Assembly: GCF_900109515.1 (NCBI RefSeq)
Contig: NZ_FOBD01000003.1
Coordinates: 1 to 64,000 of the forward strand
Direction of reading: 5' to 3'
DNA: 64,000 bases
Source of the DNA: Paenibacillus sp. OK003
Lineage (GTDB): Bacteria; Bacillota; Bacilli; Paenibacillales; Paenibacillaceae
Shown here: in pieces, positions 1 to 7,410 of the stretch
How the letters are laid out: every line of letters begins with the position of its first letter
How positions within the stretch are numbered: the first letter of the stretch is position 1
Translations under genes and position numbers: made by a program
The notes under the pieces: model-generated
Databases searched by the model: none
What the model was told of the DNA's origin: nothing
The model's input: the letters and a program-made list of their open reading frames with translations, nothing else

Positions 1-140
1 ACCTTCAGTTGTGAACAGTTGCGAATTCCTTCGCGTTCAGCGACTACTTTGTAACTTGAAGAACCTTCGACATAGGATCTAACTGCATTCAATTTGAATT
101 CTTCCGTATACGTCTGAAATGTTTGCCCTTTTTTCGCCAT
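1..140 (-). CDS. IS3-family transposase OrfA (3' part outside window)
   Basis: The 46 visible residues start MAKKGQTFQTYTEEFKLNAV and continue into SSSYKVVAEREGI. This is the N-terminal helix-turn-helix of an IS3-family OrfA, the DNA-binding half normally fused to OrfB by programmed frameshifting. The ATG at 138-140 is preceded on the minus strand by a strong GGAGGGG site. The gene runs off the left edge of the window, so it cannot be said whether the element is intact. OrfA recognition is from family knowledge; the IS150-like subgroup is a guess. Confidence 0.8.
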   Translation of the reverse strand, partial: MAKKGQTFQTYTEEFKLNAVRSYVEGSSSYKVVAEREGIRNCSQLK

Positions 141-164
141 AAAAATATCCCCTCCAAGTTTCAC

Positions 165-215
165 TTGAACCCTCATGATACATGAAGGTTTTTTTAAGTG
201 TCTACTTAAAGGGGA
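165..215. mobile_element. Probable outer edge of the IS3-family element
   Basis: Upstream of the transposase start lies a hairpin (CCTCATG at 171-177, CATGAAGG at 181-188, then seven T on the plus strand) and then the imperfect dyad TAAGTGTCTACTTA at 195-208. A stem-loop just outside the transposase start is common in insertion sequences, where it limits read-through. The dyad is my best candidate for the terminal inverted repeat. The exact end and target duplication cannot be fixed because the other end is outside the window. Confidence 0.4.
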
Positions 216-299
216 TAATACCAATACTGGTTCTTTTTGATTTCCAATCCATGATGTCTCAAATCATCAGATTGGATGTACTCATAAATTGTAGCAAGT

Positions 300-1196
300 T
301 TAAGAAGGTACGACCATCTCTGCGAGTGTATTCGCCAACCTTTGTTTTGCTTTTTCCGATGCGGCAGTCAGCGGCAGACGCAGTTTTGCAGAAGCAATCA
401 GCTGTTGCTGAGCCAGCCACCATTTGATCGAGGCTGGAGCAGGCTCTGCGAACACGTCACTAATCAGCGGTTGCAGTTGCTTAAAGCTGTCTCTTGATGC
501 ATTCACGTCACCAGATACAAAGCGTTGATACACGTCCACATACCGTTGGGTATGAATATTGGCAGAGGCCACCATTCCGCCTGCGGCACCTTGACACAGC
601 ATCGCATGGAAATACGCATCCTCGCCGCAAAGTACAGGCTTCGTCTCATATTGGGTTAGCGCCAGCAATAGATCCAAACCGCCAGTGCTGTCCTTCAGGC
701 CAATAACCCCGTCCAGATCCATGACTTTTCTCATCGTATCCAAGGTCATGCGACTACCGGTTCGAGCCGGAATCTCATAAACTAGGATTGGCAATCCTGT
801 CCGGGACGCGTTGGAGAAATGCTCTAGAATTCCTTCTTGCGTCGGTCTGTTGTAATAAGGAGTGACCACCAGAGCAGCATCTGCTCCCAATTCAGCGGCC
901 ATTTCGGTCCGATGAACCGTCGAATAGGTATCATTGGTTCCTGTTCCCACAACGAGGGGGATGGTTTTGTTCAGACTGATCAAAATCTCTTTCGTTACTT
1001 CCACCATCTGCTTTACTTCATCCCAGGAAACAGTCGGAGATTCTCCGGTCGTGCCGTTTACGACCAATCCCTGAATGTCGTGTTTGGCAAGATGGGTAAC
1101 ATATTTGCGATACGATTCAATGTCGAGTTTGTTATCATCCGAAAAAGGGGCAATTACCGGTATATAAATTCCTTGAACATGTTGTTCATTCATCAT
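300..1196 (-). CDS. Dihydrodipicolinate synthase-family aldolase
   Basis: A 298-residue class I aldolase of the DapA/NanA superfamily, which forms or splits C-C bonds of 2-keto acids through a lysine Schiff base. Visible motifs are GTTGES (48-53, carboxylate loop), YEIPARTG (from 140; catalytic Tyr140, Arg145) and the Schiff-base lysine in GLKDSTG (Lys168). Length is normal for DapA. An in-frame TTG six bases upstream is possible, but ATG at 1194-1196 has the right spacing from AGAGG. It is divergent from a LysR gene that probably controls it. The isolated location suggests a catabolic paralogue or a second dapA; the substrate cannot be read from sequence. Confidence 0.88.
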   Translation of the reverse strand: MMNEQHVQGIYIPVIAPFSDDNKLDIESYRKYVTHLAKHDIQGLVVNGTTGESPTVSWDEVKQMVEVTKEILISLNKTIPLVVGTGTNDTYSTVHRTEMAAELGADAALVVTPYYNRPTQEGILEHFSNASRTGLPILVYEIPARTGSRMTLDTMRKVMDLDGVIGLKDSTGGLDLLLALTQYETKPVLCGEDAYFHAMLCQGAAGGMVASANIHTQRYVDVYQRFVSGDVNASRDSFKQLQPLISDVFAEPAPASIKWWLAQQQLIASAKLRLPLTAASEKAKQRLANTLAEMVVPS

Positions 1197-1254
1197 TATC
1201 AACTACCTCTTCCCGTTATATTGAAACTAATGTAACATAGGAATCAGCATCACA

Positions 1255-1285
1255 GTTACCTATAACAAATGATAGTTGTCATCAA
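1255..1285. promoter_or_regulatory. Candidate LysR operator between aldolase and LysR genes
   Basis: The 111-bp divergent spacer contains overlapping dyads: ACCTAT-N8-ATAGTT (near 1259-1278) and ACAA-N7-TTGT. LysR regulators usually bind a T-N11-A dyad between divergent genes, which fits. The symmetry is imperfect, so this is inference. Confidence 0.35.
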
Positions 1286-1307
1286 TATTTTCGATGAGGT
1301 GAGCAAG

Positions 1308-2180
1308 TTGGATTTAATCTATCTTCAGACGTTCAGAGAGGTCGCAATTCGTGAGAGCTTCACCAGAGCCGCAGAGGTGCTGGGTTATGCACAATCCAGT
1401 GTTACTACGCAAATTCAGAAGCTGGAAAAAGCATATCAAGTCAAACTGTTTGAACGCTACAGCAATAACAAGATTCGTCTGACTTCTGCCGGGGAAGAGC
1501 TATTCAAGCTTGCCGGACAGATGTTGGAATTGTTTGAACAGTCCAAGGAAAAAATGGCGAAGCAGGGTGGTGGCTCCTTAACGATCGGTACGATGGACTC
1601 TATCGCTTCTTACTTTTTACCTCCATATATGCAAGCCACCCGTAAGGAATACCCGGATCTGAACATACGACTGCATACGAACCGTGAGGGGTTAATTTTG
1701 CATCAGGTCAGGGAAGGTGAAGCCGATATCGGACTTATTCTCGCAGATGATTCGAGCGATCCGGCTTTGCAGTGGATTACCATTCGCCAAGAACCGCTTT
1801 TGCTGATCGTCCATCCACAGCATCCGCTGATCGCCAAAACGCAGATTGAATTGAAGGATCTAAAGGATATGGAATGGATCATGCCTGAAGATACCTGCAA
1901 TTACAGGCAGCTGCTTGAGAGAGTGCTTCGCGCAAATTCAATCCCTTATCGGATCGGTCTGGAACTTGGCAATCCGGAAGCGATCAAAAGAAGCATTAAG
2001 TCAGGGGAGGGCATTTCGATTTTGCCGCAAATGGCTGTAATGGAAGAAATCGAGCGGGGAGAGTTGAAAGCCTTACCCCTTGAACATGCAGAGCTCCAAC
2101 TCGAAATACAGCTCGTCCTTCATCCGAAGAAGTGGGTATCCAACGCACTGCACGATTTTATGGAAAGCTTGAAAAAGTAA
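1308..2180 (+). CDS. LysR-family transcriptional regulator
   Basis: A LysR-type regulator of 290 residues: winged HTH at about 1-60 (SFTRAAEVLGYAQSSVTTQI forms the recognition helices) and a LysR substrate-binding domain at about 90-285. The TTG at 1308-1310 is preferred because AGGTGA lies five bases upstream and the product then begins with the typical MDLIYLQTF. An ATG at 1269 would add 13 unusual residues. It is divergent from the aldolase gene, the normal arrangement for a LysR regulator and its target. The ligand is unknown, perhaps the aldolase substrate. Confidence 0.88.
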   Translation: MDLIYLQTFREVAIRESFTRAAEVLGYAQSSVTTQIQKLEKAYQVKLFERYSNNKIRLTSAGEELFKLAGQMLELFEQSKEKMAKQGGGSLTIGTMDSIASYFLPPYMQATRKEYPDLNIRLHTNREGLILHQVREGEADIGLILADDSSDPALQWITIRQEPLLLIVHPQHPLIAKTQIELKDLKDMEWIMPEDTCNYRQLLERVLRANSIPYRIGLELGNPEAIKRSIKSGEGISILPQMAVMEEIERGELKALPLEHAELQLEIQLVLHPKKWVSNALHDFMESLKK

Positions 2181-2240
2181 AAAGTTGCAGTTATCTCATT
2201 AGCCAACTCCAGGATAAATATGTTAATATAAGAGCCCATA

Positions 2241-2285
2241 AAATCAGCGAGCCACATCAAACGGGCTCGCTGATTTATATTAGAA
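2241..2285 (+). terminator. Hairpin terminator after LysR gene
   Basis: A perfect 13-bp stem (2241-2253 with 2264-2276, core AATCAGCGAGCC) with a 10-base loop, followed by the A/T-rich ATATTAG. The U-run is weak, but position and stem strength fit the end of the LysR transcript. Confidence 0.7.
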
Positions 2286-2306
2286 CGCAAATAAAGGAGG
2301 TGCCAC

Positions 2307-2763
2307 ATGAGTTCCATTCTAAACGTTATAGAAAAGCTGAAGTTGAGTGTCTTGAATATTGAAAATGTTCCGGAATCATTTAGTTCGGATGTATATAAAC
2401 TTACTCTTGTTCGTGGAGAAGACGTATATGTGAAGATTTTATTTAACAAGGATAAGCTGTTTCGCGAATTTCAGATGCTTGAAGTATTGAAGGACGTTCG
2501 AGAGTGCACGGGGTGGCTCCTCTGAAATAGACTTTACTAAAATCAATAGATATATTTGGGAAGTGAACCCGAGAACGAAATCACCGTATTTCGAAGGTTA
2601 TCAAACCATTCGGACCATGTTAAATCTCGAAAGCGTATTGCCATTTTATAATTTCTATGATGCTTTTAGTGCCATTGTTTGGTGTAAAAACAGAGGAGTT
2701 GAAAGAAATCAATCATTCCTTCAGGAAAGTATTGAAGTTTTGAAGAAATCAGTCAGTTACTGA
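2307..2763 (+). pseudogene. Internally deleted APH-family phosphotransferase gene
   Basis: Two fragments of one phosphotransferase-like gene stand head to tail. The first (2307-2525, ATG with AAAGGAGG at the correct distance) encodes a 72-residue kinase N-lobe piece including SDVYKLTLVRGEDVYVKIL. The second, in another frame from about 2524 to 2763, encodes the C-terminal helices ending YDAFSAIVWCKNRGVERNQ and onward. The central part, including the catalytic HxDxxxxN and DxD motifs, is missing. This suggests a deletion of roughly 450-500 bp with a frame change, so the gene cannot make an active kinase. Family assignment is by fold-level resemblance only. Confidence 0.65.
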
Positions 2764-2780
2764 TTATTGATGGCTTTTTC

Positions 2781-2930
2781 TTAAACAGAATGAATCCATT
2801 CGGAAATGTCATGGATCATATTCTTATCTACAGGTTGTGCAACTTTTTCCCAAGCGACTTGTCGTTGACTTACGTTAAAAAAATCAACTATTGGGAAACT
2901 TGATAGGTAAGGGTAAAATCTCGCTAAGGA
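2781..2930 (-). pseudogene. Possible C-terminal remnant of an unidentified protein
   Basis: On the minus strand a reading frame stays open for about 50 codons, ends at TAA (2781-2783), and has ordinary protein-like composition (ARFYPYLSSFPIVDFFNVSQ, later WEKVAQPVDKNMIHDISEW). There is no start codon or ribosome site before it runs into the start of the DUF3888 gene at 2940. I do not recognise the protein. Its place beside the gutted phosphotransferase gene suggests both are debris of one rearrangement, but a chance open frame is possible. Confidence 0.3.
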
Positions 2931-2939
2931 GCAGAACAA

Positions 2940-3326
2940 ATGAGGAAAGTATTGAACATCTTTGTTAGTTGTATTGTTTTTTGTATTCTAATGCTAAATC
3001 TAAGCGGTCTAGCCTACGCAGAGCCTAACCCAGTGAATGAAGAGGAGTTTAAACCTTTATCTTTAACGTTACTCAATCCGTCCATACAGGTGGCGATTAC
3101 TCAGTATTATCAAAAAATTCAAAAGCCGCAGCCAAGTTATGGTTTGTATGATATGAAGGTTCTGGAACTACAAAGGAAATCGCCTGGGTCTTATGTCTTT
3201 CGGGTAGTTGTAGAAGTAAGCACTTATTATGGTCCACACAATCCTCCAAATGCGAAGGAGCTTATTACATTCGACATCGATACTGGTAAAGTTAAGCTGA
3301 TTCAATATATCCATAGGAACGACTAA
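2940..3326 (+). CDS. Secreted DUF3888-family protein
   Basis: A 128-residue exported protein. Residues 1-27 form a signal peptide (hydrophobic core FVSCIVFCILMLNLSGL, cleavage after AYA). The mature part resembles DUF3888: a helix with LLNPSIQVAITQYY, then YGLYDMKVLE, and a beta-rich end with YGPHNPPNAKELITFDI. These small extracytoplasmic proteins are frequent in Bacillus and Paenibacillus; their function is unknown. The ATG is eight to nine bases after AAGGAG. It stands alone between decayed genes and an AraC regulator. Confidence 0.8.
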   Translation: MRKVLNIFVSCIVFCILMLNLSGLAYAEPNPVNEEEFKPLSLTLLNPSIQVAITQYYQKIQKPQPSYGLYDMKVLELQRKSPGSYVFRVVVEVSTYYGPHNPPNAKELITFDIDTGKVKLIQYIHRND

Positions 3327-3441
3327 CTTTAATTGTAAGACTAATTTATCTGAGATTGTTGGAAAAGAAGAGCATATGTTCTGATCATGGCTGAGCGCAA
3401 TCGGACTTTTTGATGCCAGAAAATGCAGACCGACTTCCGGT

Positions 3442-3469
3442 TTGCCTTTTTGTGATGCAAACGTATAAT
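3442..3469 (+). promoter_or_regulatory. Promoter of the mannosidase-cluster AraC gene with overlapping cre-like site
   Basis: TATAAT at 3464-3469 is a consensus -10; TTGCCT at 3442-3447 is a weak -35 with a 16-base spacer. The cre-like sequence ATGCAAACGTATAAT (3455-3469) overlaps the -10 and matches nine of ten fixed positions of WTGNAANCGNWNNCW. This placement would allow repression by CcpA. Confidence 0.5.
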
Positions 3470-3494
3470 GAGAGCTTGAAGGGAGAGGAACGCC

Positions 3495-4421
3495 ATGACC
3501 ATGGAAGCCAGCTTCCGCCGGGCCAATCACCTATGCAATCGTTATATTACAAAAGTGGAGCAAACAGGGCTTTCATTGTCCATTTTGTATTGGGGATTCA
3601 TGCCCGATCATTTCGACAATGCCTTCCATCGGCATTCCTTTTTTGAGGCTTGTTATGTGGTAGACGGTGAAGGAAGCTACATAGAACAAAACCAGCATTA
3701 TGTTTTAAATAAAGGAACAGCGTTTCTATCTCTTCCAGGCGTATGGCATCAAATTCGCAGTCAGACTGGACTGACACTTTCTTATGTGGCTTTCGAAATG
3801 GATGAAGCCCACACAGATGTTTATTATACTGAATTCTTCCGTCGTCTTGCGGATCTTGGACAAAGCGTAGCCCAGCAAGCGGACCTTACGCCAACTGGCC
3901 ATTTATGGCAAGCGCTCATTACTTCTTTCGACCAGCCTGGGGCAACTCTTCCACTTGCTGTAAAGCAAATATCCGCTTCTCTGCTGTTATCGATAGCAGA
4001 TTTGCACGTTCCGACTCGAACAGACTCGGCCGATACGGGAGAGCAGCCCATGGAACAAAATACGTTGTTCCGGCAGGCCAAACGATACATTGATGATAAT
4101 TTGATCAATGAGCTTACACTTTTGACGGTGTCAAGGCACCTCCACATTTCATCCCGTCACCTGACCCGGTTGTTTCAGGAAAATCTGGGGCAGTCCTTCG
4201 TCCACTACATTCAGGAACGACGTGTGCAGCAAGCCGCTGGGCTCTTATTAAATGAACAGACACCAATTAAAGATATCGCCATCAAGTGCGGGTTCCAATC
4301 CGTGCACTATTTTACCCGGATATTCACCCGCGAGCTTGGTGTTTCCCCGGCCAAATTCCGACGCAATCAGTTTGCCGAAGGCCGCTCTGGCAAAATGCAT
4401 TACCCACCCCGAATGTCCTGA
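3495..4421 (+). CDS. AraC-family regulator of the mannoside cluster
   Basis: A 308-residue AraC/XylS regulator. The N-terminal cupin-like sensor domain (about 25-150) contains FHRHSFFEACYVVDGEGSY; the C-terminal double HTH (about 195-295) contains LTLLTVSRHLHISSRHLTRL and the family signature IKDIAIKCGFQSVHYFTRIF. A GAGAGGA site precedes the ATG. It stands 95 bp upstream of, and codirectional with, the mannose-6-phosphate isomerase, ROK kinase and GH38 mannosidase genes. It is therefore the likely activator of alpha-mannoside use; the inducer is not identifiable. Confidence 0.88.
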   Translation: MTMEASFRRANHLCNRYITKVEQTGLSLSILYWGFMPDHFDNAFHRHSFFEACYVVDGEGSYIEQNQHYVLNKGTAFLSLPGVWHQIRSQTGLTLSYVAFEMDEAHTDVYYTEFFRRLADLGQSVAQQADLTPTGHLWQALITSFDQPGATLPLAVKQISASLLLSIADLHVPTRTDSADTGEQPMEQNTLFRQAKRYIDDNLINELTLLTVSRHLHISSRHLTRLFQENLGQSFVHYIQERRVQQAAGLLLNEQTPIKDIAIKCGFQSVHYFTRIFTRELGVSPAKFRRNQFAEGRSGKMHYPPRMS

Positions 4422-4451
4422 TTGTACAAAAACACAGCTTGATCGTTTAAA
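4422..4451 (+). promoter_or_regulatory. Weak candidate promoter for the isomerase operon
   Basis: TTGTAC (4422-4427) and TTTAAA (4446-4451) are separated by 18 bases. If used, transcription would start near 4459, at the left arm of the inverted repeat described next. Weak boxes would suit AraC activation. Confidence 0.3.
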
Positions 4452-4457
4452 GACAGC

Positions 4458-4509
4458 ACCTCCAACTCCCTATACAATGATGAACATAAATCGATATAGA
4501 GTTGGAGGT
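4458..4509 (+). promoter_or_regulatory. Inverted repeat covering the Shine-Dalgarno of the isomerase gene
   Basis: ACCTCCAACTC (4458-4468) is a perfect complement of GAGTTGGAGGT (4499-4509). Inside it TATA (4471-4474) can pair with TATA (4495-4498), giving up to 15 pairs with a two-base bulge and a 20-base loop. The right arm contains the only good ribosome site (GGAGG, 4504-4508) for ATG 4517, so the folded RNA would hide it. The same symmetry could instead be a protein operator. Confidence 0.55.
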
Positions 4510-4516
4510 TTTAAAC

Positions 4517-6421
4517 ATGCCCCGAATAGCCCCTTTGGCCTTTCAAACCAACCCAGTCAATTTCATTCAGCTTCAGCCCGACCAAGAGACAGAACCGGGG
4601 ATCTGGAATGCGTATGAAGAATGGCTTGATCAAATTTGGCCTGAATGTGTACAGAATGATTTGCTTCCTTTTTATATGGTCATTGACGGTACACATGGTG
4701 CCGCATTCAACGAATGTCTGGCAATACTGCGGTCGCGCTGCCACCTAGAGAGCAGGGTTTTAATTGAAATAGACAGCGTTGATTATTTAAAGTCTACTGC
4801 AGATTTGCTTCAGCATTTTCACCCTTATCTGACGGATAACCGTGCTTTTGGCGTTGTAGCCTCGGACGTCAGCGTTAAGGATTATTTCCGGCCGCATGCA
4901 CAGTCGGTCTGGCTCAGTGATGTAGATGATCAACTTCGGCTTTATCATTCCGCTAAGCATGCAGAGGCCCAGTCGCCGAACGTAGATCAGTTAGCCCCCA
5001 TCATTGTGACCTTTGGGCCTGGATCTGGTTTCCTTTCTACAGCATCAGGTTTAACGAACGTTTCTCTGTATTGCGACTTATCCAGAGAAGCACAGCAGAA
5101 ACTGCATCAGCAGGGGATGGGTTCTTTGGGGTTAGGCCCTTGCCGGGATACGGTCGAAACCTATAAGCATGCCTTGTTTCTGGAATGGCCCGTCTGGGAG
5201 GAATATCGCAAACGCCACTTGTATGACTTTGACTACTATGTGGATACGAACAACCGGGAACGACCCGTTTTGGTCACCGTCCCTATGCTGCGCCGACTTT
5301 TGGCTTCAGCAGCCCAGCAGCCTTTTCGAGTAAAGCCGTTTTTTGCACCGGGGATTTGGGGCGGACAGTATTTAAAAGAACTATGTGACCTGCCTAAGGA
5401 TTGGAATAACTGCGCATGGGGGTTTGAACCTATCGCACCGGAGAACACGCTATTAATCGGTTATCGGGATTTTATAGTGGAGCTTCCTTTCCCGCTGCTA
5501 CTGTCGGCTCATCCAGAAGCAATTATGGGCGAGCGCAATGTGCAACTGTTTGGCGACTATTTTCCGATCCGGTTTGATTATCTCGATACGATCGACGGGG
5601 ATCATCTGTCTTTGCAGGTCCACCCCCAGCAGGCATACATCGAGCAGACCTTCAACGAAACGATGACGCAGCAGGAATCCTATTACATTATGGAACAGAA
5701 GGAAGGCACCAAACCTTTTGTGGGACTGGGTTTCAGAGAGGGTACAACCGGGGAGGAGCTGCTTCAGGCGGTTGAATCGGCCCACACCTTGGGACAACCG
5801 CTGAAGATCCCAGAATATGTGAATATTTGGGATGCGAATAAGGGTGACCTGTTTCTGATCCCGCCGGGAGCCGTACATTTTTCGGGCAAAAACAATCTGG
5901 TGCTGGAGATCTCTTCGACAACCTGGTGGTTTACCTTCAAAATATACGACCATTTGCGGCTAGACAGAGACGGGCGGCCGCGTCCGATCAACGGCGATCA
6001 TGCCAGAGCCAACATGCAGGAACAGTTTGACACGGAATACGTTCAGAAGCAGTTGATAGCGGTTCCAAAGGAAAGCCGGGTACAGGGAGACAGCAGGGAA
6101 GAGCTGCTAGGCGAACGGGAGGATCTGCTTTTTCAGATCAAAAGATTAAAACTGGAAGGAGAGTGGATCGACGATACGGCTGGCGAGTTTGTTATGTTTA
6201 ACCTCGTAGAAGGTGACCGTGTGCGGCTGACTCCGCTGGATGATAAGACAGCGGCTGTGGAGTGGGGGTACGCCGAAGCGTATATCGTTCCTGCCTCCGT
6301 CGGAGGTTTCCGTCTGGAGTCTCTGGGTGACCGATCGTGCACTCTGATCCGGGCACAGGTTTCCCCAGACTGGAACACGCCTCTGCTTCCGCATCACTGG
6401 AAATCTGGTGAACCTTTATGA
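4517..6421 (+). CDS. Type I mannose-6-phosphate isomerase with large N-terminal extension
   Basis: A 634-residue protein. From about residue 272 it is a zinc-dependent class I phosphomannose isomerase: KPFFAPGIWGGQYLKEL, LSLQVHPQQAYIEQTF (zinc ligands Gln367, His369), ESYYIM (Glu387), and LIPPGAVHFSG (His454). It interconverts mannose-6-phosphate and fructose-6-phosphate. The first 270 residues are extra compared with the usual 315-390-residue enzyme; I do not recognise a catalytic motif there (VIDGTHGAAF and LIEIDSVDYL are its clearest stretches). The start is ATG 4517, eight bases after GGAGG; a TTG at 4502 lies inside the ribosome site. Its stop overlaps the ROK gene as ATGA. Confidence 0.88.
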   Translation: MPRIAPLAFQTNPVNFIQLQPDQETEPGIWNAYEEWLDQIWPECVQNDLLPFYMVIDGTHGAAFNECLAILRSRCHLESRVLIEIDSVDYLKSTADLLQHFHPYLTDNRAFGVVASDVSVKDYFRPHAQSVWLSDVDDQLRLYHSAKHAEAQSPNVDQLAPIIVTFGPGSGFLSTASGLTNVSLYCDLSREAQQKLHQQGMGSLGLGPCRDTVETYKHALFLEWPVWEEYRKRHLYDFDYYVDTNNRERPVLVTVPMLRRLLASAAQQPFRVKPFFAPGIWGGQYLKELCDLPKDWNNCAWGFEPIAPENTLLIGYRDFIVELPFPLLLSAHPEAIMGERNVQLFGDYFPIRFDYLDTIDGDHLSLQVHPQQAYIEQTFNETMTQQESYYIMEQKEGTKPFVGLGFREGTTGEELLQAVESAHTLGQPLKIPEYVNIWDANKGDLFLIPPGAVHFSGKNNLVLEISSTTWWFTFKIYDHLRLDRDGRPRPINGDHARANMQEQFDTEYVQKQLIAVPKESRVQGDSREELLGEREDLLFQIKRLKLEGEWIDDTAGEFVMFNLVEGDRVRLTPLDDKTAAVEWGYAEAYIVPASVGGFRLESLGDRSCTLIRAQVSPDWNTPLLPHHWKSGEPL

Positions 6422-7386
6422 ACCCTGACGTCACGATTGCCATTGATGCCGGGGGGACCTTTTTGAAGGGTGCCGTTGTACTGAGTGACGGGAATCTTCT
6501 ACCACAACTTTATGTCAAAAGGTCATCGCACTCTGACAGTAGCGCGTATCAAATCGCCTCCAATCTGGCTGGCGTGATCCAAGAGCTTGCCGCTGCATAC
6601 GTCGCCTACATGGAGAGGCTATGTACCGATAAAGGGACCCGGGCCACTTTTGCCAATTTTCACATCGGCTTTGCTTTCCCCGGACCATTTGAATACGACA
6701 CAGGGGTTTCCCGTATCCAGGGATTGAATAAATACGAGCAGCTTTATGAATTCAATCTAAAAACACTGCTGCGGTGTGAATTAACGGCGCTTGCAGCGGA
6801 GCCCACTGCTCCTACATGGATGACCCAGCTTGCCACCGCAGATATTCGTTTTGGCAATGATGCTACTCTGTTCGCTCTGGGGGTCAGCAGGCTTTTTCCA
6901 CAGGACAGATTGCTTTGCCTTACATTGGGAACGGGCCTTGGCTCCGCTTTTGTTGAGAACCGGTCCATTGTCAGCGGAAAATGGGGAATTCCCGACTCAG
7001 GCATGTTGTATGCCGAGCACTACAACGGAGGAACCGTGGATGATCTGTTCGGAAGCCGAGGCATTTTGGCCTTGGCAGATAGCCATGATGCTCGAAGCCA
7101 GGGAGAGGACGTGTACCATCTGGCCATAGCGGCCAGACAGAGAAATTCCTCCGCCATCCGTGTATGGCAGCTTTACGGTCAGCGGCTTGGGGAAATGCTG
7201 CGTCCATACGTGGCAGAGTTTCGCCCCGCTCGTCTGATCCTGGGCGGACAAATTGCCGAAACCCATGATCTGTTTGGCAGAGCACTTTCGGAAGCGCTCT
7301 TGCCCGAGAGGATTGCTCAGCATAATGAGAAACAAATGCAGGAGCATGTGTTCCAAGGGATTTTCCAGCTCGTAAAAGGTACCTAA
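6418..7386 (+). CDS. ROK-family sugar kinase
   Basis: A 322-residue ROK protein, probably phosphorylating mannose or a related hexose. The phosphate-binding loop is DAGGTFLKG (10-18), the adenosine loop LTLGTGLGSAF (168-178), and the catalytic base Asp148 lies in FGNDATLFA. The usual ROK zinc motif CxCGxxGCxE is absent: after the second loop the chain reads DSGMLYAEHYNGGTVDDLF. No N-terminal DNA-binding domain is present, so it is a kinase and not an NagC/XylR repressor. The four-base overlap with the isomerase indicates translational coupling: kinase and isomerase would convert mannose to fructose-6-phosphate. Confidence 0.85.
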   Translation: MNPDVTIAIDAGGTFLKGAVVLSDGNLLPQLYVKRSSHSDSSAYQIASNLAGVIQELAAAYVAYMERLCTDKGTRATFANFHIGFAFPGPFEYDTGVSRIQGLNKYEQLYEFNLKTLLRCELTALAAEPTAPTWMTQLATADIRFGNDATLFALGVSRLFPQDRLLCLTLGTGLGSAFVENRSIVSGKWGIPDSGMLYAEHYNGGTVDDLFGSRGILALADSHDARSQGEDVYHLAIAARQRNSSAIRVWQLYGQRLGEMLRPYVAEFRPARLILGGQIAETHDLFGRALSEALLPERIAQHNEKQMQEHVFQGIFQLVKGT

Positions 7387-7410
7387 TCCACCAATAAAGG
7401 AGAAAAAAAG

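Noticed and set aside
4469..4500. Known riboswitch class in the isomerase leader
   Set aside because: The loop sequence shows no conserved core of any riboswitch I know, so only the inverted repeat is reported.
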